From assembly GCA_001603765.1 (NCBI GenBank), contig LUZV01000063.1, positions 1 to 7,299 of the forward strand: a DNA stretch of 7,299 nucleotides. Reading direction: 5' to 3'. Below are positions 1 through 5,753 of this stretch, piece after piece. Below the pieces are notes generated by a model. It was not told the DNA's origin, ran no database searches, and was given only the letters and a program-made list of their open reading frames with translations. Position numbers and translations under genes: made by a program. Each line of letters begins with the position of its first letter. Position 1 is the first letter of the stretch. The DNA is from Anaerolineales bacterium Chloro_02 (lineage in GTDB: Bacteria; Chloroflexota; Anaerolineae; Anaerolineales; Anaerolineaceae).

Positions 1-2539
1 GCTCTTTAATGCGGTCCACGCTGAGGCTCACTTCCCGCGCTGTTTCCTGTCTCGCTGTCAGGCTGACCAGCCCTATGGCAAACACGAACGCGATCTCTTG
101 AGAGGCTGGGAATTGCCGGTAAAGCTCTTCAATCTGGTTAACCGCAATATTGATTTCGGCAACTCTCTCACATTTGTAGGATATTGCGGATAAGAAGCCG
201 GCGTAAACCATTGCTAAATTTTCATTCTCTTTATTCCCTGCCATTAAGGTATCTGCGACAGGATATAACTTTTCAGGAGAAACCCCATCTAACGCCTGGT
301 TGCCTAAACCGGTCATAAGCCCTCGGCTGACAGAATCAAGACATGAAAAACTCTGGAGCCAGTTTTTAGGCAGTAGATAGTGGGAGCCTAACCGAGCGAA
401 GAAATCACTGATTTTGTGTTTAAAAGAGCTTTGATCGTTCAACTTTTTTATTGGCGGAAGTACTTTTGAATAAACTGGGTCTGTGGAAGAAAAGTGTTCA
501 AAAACGAGATGCTCGCCCAACAAATCCGGCTTCATGGGCGGAATCAAATACAACAGTTTGCCATCAGAAGCGATTTTTTCTGCAAGCCCATAGTCTGTGA
601 GAGCTTCAAGAAAGTGTTCGTTTGTTACCGATAGATTAAATAGCTTGTTCTTAATATTCAAACAGTGTTCTGGCAGGTCGTCTTCAGGATCAAGAAGGAG
701 CCCATAGAGTACGGTCGCGAGAAGCACCAAGGAATTAAATTGAGCAAAGTCAGCAGCTTTGGCTGTTTTTGTGTTATCTAAATACAGGGTCTTCAAATTA
801 TCGTGCAGCCGTTCCATTTCACGCTTGGAAAAGTGACTCAAGACTTCGTCCTGATCCCATTTCAGCGGATCTTCACCTCTCAGGCAGGCATCCGTCAGGA
901 ATAACACAAAAAGTGGGCGCAAAAACTCTGGGTCAATATCCTTTAATCGCTCTAAGACACGCTGCTGTGTTTCGGGCGAAAGGTCCTGAATAACCCCATC
1001 GCTGCCTCGCAGATTATCGGCAAAGGAGCGCATCAAGCCTTTCAGTTCATCCTCAGTCAGTTGCCCAAGCGTGAGAGACTGAGCTTGATAGGCATGCTCC
1101 ATAACATTTGGGTAGGAGTTGAGCATGTTTTGCAGCCAGGGAGGGTTGGGCGCGACCTCTGCCAGTCCTTTTGGATTTTGCGAAGCACGGGAAGACTGGT
1201 CATAATTTTCCCTTTGGAGCAGCAAGATGCGCGCACGCCTGTGGCCCGCCTTGCCGGTCTGTGTATTAATCCAATCAGAAAAAATGCCGGTTAAATTTTG
1301 CGCATAATCAGCGATGATTAAAACATTGTTGCCGCATTGATCTACTTTTGCAGAGAGAGAGTCTAACGTGAGCCCCGTGGGTTTGGATAAATCACAAACC
1401 TTCCAGAGGGCTGGCAGTTGGTCCTGAAATTGACCTGCCAGGCGGCTTTTGCCCATTCCGCCCGGTCCGGTAAGCGCCCACCAGGTGATTTGGTCCTGTA
1501 TAGCAGCGGATTGGGTGTTGTTCAGAAAGTTATTGAGCTGTTCAAGTTCCTTTGCTCTGCCGGTGAAGGCTGTGAACTCACTCCTCCAATCAAACCGATT
1601 TGAGACATTACGTTTTGCGCCCAACTTAGGGCTGAAGACCTCGAAGCTTGGTCGGTTGGCTACTTCAAACAAATACTCAAGGACGATGCTGAGGGATATG
1701 TACTCTCCGGGAGGGAAGAAAAAAGCGCTGATGCCGTGTTCGTGCAGGAACTCAGATCTGCGATGTTGGTCCGACTCGCCACAACTTAAAATTGCAAAGT
1801 GGGGCACGGTGGGGTCCTTTACGCGGACGCGCTTAAGCAGATCTAGCGTTCGGTCGGTCTCCAGACTGGCGCCAAGGAAAAGCATGGAGCGCTTCGCGAA
1901 AATTGTTCCCAAGGTTTCTACCAATTCCGTGTCTTGTCGATAAACTCTGTCATAAGCGGATTTTGGAAAAACAATCTTGTCAGGGTTTAGGTAGATATCA
2001 CCGTGGACTTTGAACAAACAGCTAATATTGTTCCTAATAGTAATGTCGCCCAAAAAATCGGTGTTTGCCTCGGGATAAACCGGATGGATAGCCTGTCCAT
2101 GGCTGGAAAAAACCTCTTCGATGACTTTATCGAAATTTGTGGTGATCAGCAGACTATCAGGAAACATGGCTGGCAGGATATTCACTAACTGCCTGCGCAA
2201 ATTTTTTCCCTTCAGCTTATCTATATTAAAGACCTGGTCTCGCAAGATCGGGCCTATCCCCTGACCGCCCTTCTTCCACAAATTCTCAGCCGCCACTTCA
2301 AGGTCTGGCGATTTTTTCTCCATTTCTTTAGTAAAAGCGTCTGGATTTCCGAGCGCGGCGGCGATTTGGCGAAGAGCGTTGGTCCAGGTTGGGTAGACGA
2401 AGGAGGTTAAGCCAGCGCCAATAAACGGAACGATCTTAAAATCTTCCGTTTTATATGACTCTTTCATCAAATCAAGGATCTGATCATAGACCGCACGATT
2501 ATCGTCAGCAAAATTTACCAGGTCATCAAAAGTGCGCAT
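1..2539 (-). CDS. SIR2-STAND NTPase, probable anti-phage NADase defence protein (C-terminus outside window)
   Basis: Reading the minus strand codon by codon from the ATG at 2539 gives 846 residues with no stop, and the frame runs off the window. The start is supported by a Shine-Dalgarno GGAGG (2550-2546), 6 nt upstream. Residues ~30-290 look like a SIR2-type NAD-binding domain: FIGAGLTS (39-46), TTNFDK (133-138, Asn135), KVHGD (177-181, His179) and LFLGAS (220-225). A GR..EL motif (327-332) leads into a STAND-type NTPase: Walker A GPGGMGKS (358-365), Walker B VLIIAD (406-411) and ILLLQRE (438-444). The rest is alpha-helical, and ~802-830 resembles a TPR unit. Known SIR2-STAND proteins (Avs5 type) and other SIR2 defence proteins (ThsA, DSR2) deplete NAD when they sense phage. 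By inference the C-terminal part is the sensor, the NTPase oligomerises and SIR2 is the toxic effector. The gene is monocistronic at its 5' end and looks AT-richer than pnp, suggesting transfer. Domain calls are firm; the trigger is unknown. Confidence 0.9.
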   Translation of the reverse strand, partial: MRTFDDLVNFADDNRAVYDQILDLMKESYKTEDFKIVPFIGAGLTSFVYPTWTNALRQIAAALGNPDAFTKEMEKKSPDLEVAAENLWKKGGQGIGPILRDQVFNIDKLKGKNLRRQLVNILPAMFPDSLLITTNFDKVIEEVFSSHGQAIHPVYPEANTDFLGDITIRNNISCLFKVHGDIYLNPDKIVFPKSAYDRVYRQDTELVETLGTIFAKRSMLFLGASLETDRTLDLLKRVRVKDPTVPHFAILSCGESDQHRRSEFLHEHGISAFFFPPGEYISLSIVLEYLFEVANRPSFEVFSPKLGAKRNVSNRFDWRSEFTAFTGRAKELEQLNNFLNNTQSAAIQDQITWWALTGPGGMGKSRLAGQFQDQLPALWKVCDLSKPTGLTLDSLSAKVDQCGNNVLIIADYAQNLTGIFSDWINTQTGKAGHRRARILLLQRENYDQSSRASQNPKGLAEVAPNPPWLQNMLNSYPNVMEHAYQAQSLTLGQLTEDELKGLMRSFADNLRGSDGVIQDLSPETQQRVLERLKDIDPEFLRPLFVLFLTDACLRGEDPLKWDQDEVLSHFSKREMERLHDNLKTLYLDNTKTAKAADFAQFNSLVLLATVLYGLLLDPEDDLPEHCLNIKNKLFNLSVTNEHFLEALTDYGLAEKIASDGKLLYLIPPMKPDLLGEHLVFEHFSSTDPVYSKVLPPIKKLNDQSSFKHKISDFFARLGSHYLLPKNWLQSFSCLDSVSRGLMTGLGNQALDGVSPEKLYPVADTLMAGNKENENLAMVYAGFLSAISYKCERVAEINIAVNQIEELYRQFPASQEIAFVFAIGLVSLTARQETAREVSLSVDRIKE

Positions 2540-2574
2540 GGAACCCCTCCCCGCGGAATCGGAAACTGGCAAGA

Positions 2575-2583
2575 AGTATACCA
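2575..2583 (-). promoter_or_regulatory. Candidate extended -10 promoter of the SIR2-STAND gene
   Basis: On the minus strand TGGTATACT fits the extended -10 pattern TGn-TATAAT with one mismatch. It lies 35 nt upstream of the ATG at 2539 and would give a leader of roughly 28 nt. No good -35 hexamer is present at 17-18 bp, which is tolerable for an extended -10 promoter. A dyad at 2611-2637 lies just upstream and could be an operator. Confidence 0.35.
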
Positions 2584-2610
2584 TCCGAGGTAAGGTTTGC
2601 GTTGTTTCTG

Positions 2611-2637
2611 AGACGTAAAATGGAACCAAATATGTCT
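2611..2637. repeat. Imperfect dyad upstream of the SIR2-STAND gene
   Basis: AGACGTA (2611-2617) and TATGTCT (2631-2637) are inverted repeats with one mismatch, which would be a G-U pair in RNA. They are nested around TGG/CCA (2621-2623 and 2626-2628). The dyad lies in the divergent spacer, upstream of the candidate SIR2-STAND promoter. It could be an operator, or chance; the sequence alone does not decide. Confidence 0.3.
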
Positions 2638-2683
2638 TCGCGGCTGGAGTAAAGGGGTTGTTACTGAAAGGGTATTCTAATTC

Positions 2684-2711
2684 TTGCGTTTGGTCGCGAT
2701 CCTGTTATAAT
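2684..2711 (+). promoter_or_regulatory. Promoter of rpsO (extended -10)
   Basis: TTGCGT (2684-2689) is a partial -35 match, followed after 16 bp by a perfect TATAAT (2706-2711). TG at 2703-2704 makes an extended -10 (TGTTATAAT). Transcription would start near 2718, about 80 nt before the rpsO start codon. This is the best sigma-70-type promoter in the window and fits a highly expressed ribosomal protein gene. Confidence 0.65.
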
Positions 2712-2717
2712 ACCTCT

Positions 2718-2800
2718 CAATGACTGGTCCGGTGCGCGGTCTGTAGTTTGGGCTGCAATCAGGGAGACCTGCATAAACAAATATTTTAGGAGCATACGTC
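2718..2800 (+). promoter_or_regulatory. Leader of rpsO mRNA with possible S15 autoregulatory structure
   Basis: The roughly 80 nt leader contains a possible stem, GCGGTCT (2736-2742) with AGACC-T-GC (2765-2772), having one bulged T. It encloses a loop with a small CTG/CAG hairpin. An alternative CAGG-GAGA-CCTG hairpin uses part of the same sequence. The Shine-Dalgarno AGGAG is at 2788-2792, 8 nt before ATG. S15 represses its own mRNA through leader RNA structures in several bacteria, and those structures differ between phyla. Only the base pairing is seen here; the regulation is inferred. Confidence 0.3.
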
Positions 2801-3073
2801 ATGGCATTAAAGAAAGAAGAAAAACAAGAGATTATCGAAAAGTACGCGCGTGAAGCGGGCGACACTGGTTCCCCTGAGGTCCAGATCGCGCTGCTTTCCA
2901 AGCGTATTTCCCAACTGACCGATCACCTGCGAGCCAATAAGCACGACGAGTCTTCCCGCCGCGGTTTGTTGAAGCTGGTGGGTCAGCGCCGCCGTCTTCT
3001 GGCATACTTACGCCAGAAAAATTACGAAAGTTTCCTGGCGATTACGGAATCCCTGAGTATCCGCCGGAAATAA
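2801..3073 (+). CDS. rpsO: 30S ribosomal protein S15
   Basis: This 90-residue protein has the normal length for S15. It shows the family signatures DTGSPEVQ (21-28), the 16S rRNA-contacting segment NKHDESSRRGL (46-56) with Asp49 and Ser52, and RRRLLAYL (63-70). S15 is a primary binding protein of the small subunit: it binds the three-way junction of helices 20-22 in 16S rRNA and nucleates assembly of the platform, and it contributes to an intersubunit bridge. The start is fixed by AGGAG 8 nt upstream and by the typical MALKKEEK beginning. It has its own promoter upstream and an intrinsic terminator 30 nt after the stop. It is followed 177 nt later by pnp, the common rpsO-pnp order. Nothing is unusual in the protein. 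Confidence 0.98.
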   Translation: MALKKEEKQEIIEKYAREAGDTGSPEVQIALLSKRISQLTDHLRANKHDESSRRGLLKLVGQRRRLLAYLRQKNYESFLAITESLSIRRK

Positions 3074-3102
3074 TTTTTATGAAGGTCGTTAGCACAAAGA
3101 AG

Positions 3103-3140
3103 ACTCCCTCCGCTTTTTTGATCAAGGCGGGGGAGTTTTT
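3103..3140 (+). terminator. Intrinsic terminator after rpsO
   Basis: The arm ACTCCC-T-CCGC (3103-3113) pairs with GCGGGGGAGT (3127-3136) as ten base pairs with one bulged T, around a 13-nt loop. Five T residues follow (3136-3140). AGCAC (3091-3095) and GTGCT beyond the T tract could extend the stem. It should end most rpsO transcripts, so pnp depends on read-through or its own promoter. Confidence 0.85.
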
Positions 3141-3189
3141 GGTGCTTAATTAATAAGAAACGTTTTATGCCAGTCGGGTATTGAAAATT

Positions 3190-3246
3190 GCTGATCAGCC
3201 TCTGATCGACAGCTTTCAGTCCCTGAACTGGCAACCAGTGAAAGGA
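3190..3246 (+). promoter_or_regulatory. Structured leader of pnp with hairpins that compete for the ribosome binding site
   Basis: Three elements precede the pnp start. GCTGATCAGC (3190-3199) is a perfect palindrome. ACTGG (3227-3231) pairs with CCAGT (3235-3239), and this stem can be extended by CTTTC (3213-3217) pairing with GAAAG (3240-3244), which covers part of the Shine-Dalgarno AAGGA (3242-3246). Alternatively TTCAG (3215-3219) pairs with CTGAA (3223-3227), which would free the Shine-Dalgarno. The two folds exclude each other. pnp of Escherichia coli is autoregulated through its leader by RNase III and PNPase, but whether this leader works similarly is inference. No convincing pnp promoter was seen in 3141-3190. 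Confidence 0.4.
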
Positions 3247-3250
3247 CAAA

Positions 3251-5494
3251 ATGAAACCAGAAGCAAAGTATTTTTCAACCACCCTGGGTGGTAAAGATGT
3301 CACGTTTGAGACAGGTCGGATAGCGCGCCAGGCTGGCGGCTCTGTGATCCTGCGTCAGGGTGACAGTATGATGTTCGCCGCAGCCACTATGGGCGGCGTT
3401 CGCGAGGGAACTGACTTTTTCCCGCTGACTGTGGACTATGAAGAGCGCATGTACGCCGGTGGTAAGATCCCCGGTTCGTTCTTCCGCCGTGAGGGACGCC
3501 CCTCCACGGATGCCACGCTTGTGGCGCGGCTGACAGACCGCCCGCTGCGCCCGCTCTTCCCCGAGGGGATGCGCAACGAGGTGCAGGTGGTGTTGATGTC
3601 GCTCTCGGCTGACACCGAAAACCCGCTGGACATGCTGGCGATCAACGCCGCTTCGGCAGCGCTGATGATCTCGGATATTCCGTTTGGCGGACCTGTCGGC
3701 GCGGTGCGCGTTGGGTTCGTGGACGGGAAGCTGGTGGTCAACCCGACCCTGCAGGAGATGGAAGTCTCCACGCTTGATTTACGCGTGGCTGGAACCAAGG
3801 ACGCTCTTCTGATGGTGGAAGCCGGCGCGAATGAGGTGACTGAAATCCTGATGGCAGAGGCGCTGCAGTTGGCGCACGAGTCCATCCAGCCGATCATCGA
3901 AGCTCAGCTGCGCATGGCGGCTGAGGTCGGCAAAGCCAAAAAGGTTGTCAAACTGGCGGAGAAGGACACAAATTTGATCGCCCAGGCAAAGGCAGCCGTT
4001 CAGGCGCGCCTTGAAGCCCTGTTGGATCAGGAATACAGCAAAGAGAACCTCTACGGCGGCATTGCTGAGATCAGAGAGGCGTTTATCCTGGAGCAGGCTG
4101 GCGAAGAGCCAACCCCAGAGGCGGTGGCGGCGCTCGGCGCGGCGTATGACGACGCTGAGAAAGCAATCATCCGCGAACGCATTTTAAACCAGGGTAAGCG
4201 TCCTGATAACCGCAAGGTCTATGAAGTGCGCGACATCACCTGCGAGGTTGACATCGCGCCCCGAGCCCACGGCTCCGGCTTGTTCACCCGCGGCGAGACT
4301 CAGGTGCTTACTCTGGCGACGCTGGGCACCCCCAAGGAAGCCCAGGAACTGGACAACCTGAACGGCATGGAGTCCAAGCGCTACATGCACCACTATAACT
4401 TCCCGCCTTACTCCACCGGCGAGGTGAAGCGCCTCGGCGGGCAGTCGCGGCGCGAGATTGGGCACGGCGCCCTGGCGGAACGGGCGTTGGTGCCTGTGAT
4501 CCCCAGCGAGAAAGTTTTCCCCTATACGCTGCGGTTGGTGTCTGAGGTGATGGCTTCGAACGGCTCTTCCTCGATGGCATCGGTTTGCGGCTCTACCCTG
4601 GCGCTGATGGACTGCGGCGTGCCGATTTCGGCGCCGGTTTCGGGTGTGGCGATGGGTCTTATTATGGAAGGCAATAAATACGCCATCCTGACGGATATTC
4701 TCGGCACCGAAGACCATTTGGGCGATATGGACTTCAAAGTGGCGGGCACGCGCAACGGCATTACCGCTCTGCAGATGGACATCAAGATCAGCGGAATCAC
4801 CCCTCAAATTATGGCGGAAGCTCTCGAACGGGCGAAATCCGCTCGCTTCTATATTCTGGACCAGATGCTGGCGACAATCGCCGAGCCTCGCCCAAGACTG
4901 AAGGCTCATGTGCCTCGGATCGAGTCGGTGAAGGTGCCGGTGGATAAAATCGGCGCAATCATCGGACCCGGCGGCAAGAACATCCGCGCGCTGCAGGAAG
5001 AAACTAATACCAAGATCGACATTGACGACGACGGCACGGTTTATATCGCGTCCGTGGACGGCGTTGGCTTCGAAGAAGCTCGCGACCGCATCCTGGCAGT
5101 GACCGAAACGGCTGAAATCGGCAGGATCTATACCGGTAAATGCGTGCGCGTGACGGATTTTGGCGCGTTTATTGAAATCCTGCCCGGAATTGACGGCATG
5201 GTGCATATTTCGCAGCTTTCGAGCGAACGCGTTGAAAAGGTTGAAGACGTGGTCAATGTGGGCGACGAACTGACGGTTATGGTGACTGACATCACACCTG
5301 ATGGCAAGATCCGCCTCTCGCGGCAGGCACTGCTTGAGGGCTGGACGGCTGAGGAAGCTCGCGAACACGACAAGCCCAAGGGCGGGAAGAGCGGCGGCGA
5401 GCGCAGAGGCGGCGACCGGCACGAAGGACGTCGGTCTGACCGCGGTGGAGATCGCCGTTCGTCTGGCGGCGACCGAAGAGATCGCAGAAACTAA
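3251..5494 (+). CDS. pnp: Polyribonucleotide nucleotidyltransferase (PNPase)
   Basis: PNPase degrades RNA from the 3' end by phosphorolysis, releasing nucleoside diphosphates, and can add tails in reverse. It forms a trimeric ring and is a core part of RNA turnover. All domains are present in the 747 residues: first RNase PH-like core (~10-145) with FFRREGRPS (77-85); helical linker (~240-310); second RNase PH core (~320-540) with GSGLFTRGETQ (341-351), the SNGSSSMASVCGS region and the catalytic segment 481-500. There Asp488, Asp494 and Lys496 match the E. coli residues 486, 492 and 494. The KH domain has its GPGG loop at 572-575, and the S1 domain spans ~625-692. The tail (~705-747) is rich in Gly, Arg and Asp with repeated GGDR, so probably disordered and RNA-binding. 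The start has AAGGA only 4 nt upstream, a tight spacing. A strong terminator follows the stop by 15 nt. Confidence 0.98.
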   Translation: MKPEAKYFSTTLGGKDVTFETGRIARQAGGSVILRQGDSMMFAAATMGGVREGTDFFPLTVDYEERMYAGGKIPGSFFRREGRPSTDATLVARLTDRPLRPLFPEGMRNEVQVVLMSLSADTENPLDMLAINAASAALMISDIPFGGPVGAVRVGFVDGKLVVNPTLQEMEVSTLDLRVAGTKDALLMVEAGANEVTEILMAEALQLAHESIQPIIEAQLRMAAEVGKAKKVVKLAEKDTNLIAQAKAAVQARLEALLDQEYSKENLYGGIAEIREAFILEQAGEEPTPEAVAALGAAYDDAEKAIIRERILNQGKRPDNRKVYEVRDITCEVDIAPRAHGSGLFTRGETQVLTLATLGTPKEAQELDNLNGMESKRYMHHYNFPPYSTGEVKRLGGQSRREIGHGALAERALVPVIPSEKVFPYTLRLVSEVMASNGSSSMASVCGSTLALMDCGVPISAPVSGVAMGLIMEGNKYAILTDILGTEDHLGDMDFKVAGTRNGITALQMDIKISGITPQIMAEALERAKSARFYILDQMLATIAEPRPRLKAHVPRIESVKVPVDKIGAIIGPGGKNIRALQEETNTKIDIDDDGTVYIASVDGVGFEEARDRILAVTETAEIGRIYTGKCVRVTDFGAFIEILPGIDGMVHISQLSSERVEKVEDVVNVGDELTVMVTDITPDGKIRLSRQALLEGWTAEEAREHDKPKGGKSGGERRGGDRHEGRRSDRGGDRRSSGGDRRDRRN

Positions 5495-5509
5495 GATATT
5501 CACATTCAT

Positions 5510-5544
5510 AAAACAGGATGCTAATTAACGGCATCCTGTTTTTT
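5510..5544 (+). terminator. Strong intrinsic terminator after pnp, possibly bidirectional
   Basis: AAAACAGGATGC (5510-5521) pairs perfectly with GCATCCTGTTTT (5531-5542) around a 9-nt loop, and the T run continues to 5544. On the minus strand the same hairpin is followed by TTTT, so it could also stop transcripts arriving from the transposase gene. Confidence 0.92.
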
Positions 5545-5702
5545 AATGGGTCAGGTTGATTTTTGGAGGGCTCTGCTGGAAACCCTGCCGCCAGAGGGAT
5601 TGAAGCAGGCGGTTGCGGGGGTGCTGCACATTTGTATACCCGGGCGTAACCCTTATCAGCACCCTTAATCGGAATGAAACCACAAATATTCCCAGGTTTA
5701 AT
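5545..5702. other. Non-coding spacer with nested inverted repeats between pnp and the insertion sequence
   Basis: No credible gene is visible. The stretch contains CCTGC/GCAGG (5584-5588 and 5605-5609), then a perfect 8-bp inverted repeat GGGTGCTG/CAGCACCC (5619-5626 and 5657-5664). A GC palindrome CCCGGG lies inside the latter. The dense pairing suggests a structured RNA or an intergenic repeat unit. Its right part is cut off by the insertion sequence, so its full extent cannot be seen. Confidence 0.3.
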
Positions 5703-5753
5703 TGTCAAGGCTAAATAGAAATGTCCTATAGCTGGCAAGTTAGAAATGTCCTA
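5703..5753 (+). repeat. Left terminal inverted repeat of the insertion sequence
   Basis: It begins TGTCAAGGC and contains two identical copies of TAGAAATGTCCTAT, at 5716-5729 and 5741-5754, 25 bp apart. These are likely transposase binding sites. The inner copy overlaps the transposase stop codon (TAG, read on the minus strand at 5753-5751). Confidence 0.75.

Noticed and set aside
1449..1943. Open frame of 164 codons on the plus strand, with several smaller ones in 769-2652
   Set aside because: They lie mostly opposite the continuous SIR2-STAND frame (2539 to 1, minus); the minus frame carries coherent SIR2 and P-loop motifs and these do not.
3022..3303. Minus-strand open frame of 93 codons over the rpsO-pnp spacer
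   Set aside because: It overlaps both flanking genes, crosses the rpsO terminator and shows no motif or ribosome binding site.
4184..5509. Long open frame of 441 codons on the minus strand
   Set aside because: It lies antisense to the unmistakable pnp coding sequence, has no recognisable domain, and is His/Arg/Ala-rich as expected from a reversed GC-rich gene.
5292..5738. Open frame of 148 codons on the minus strand across the pnp end, the terminator and the IS left tip
   Set aside because: It crosses a strong terminator and the IS boundary and overlaps the pnp C-terminus; composition is low-complexity and no motif is seen.
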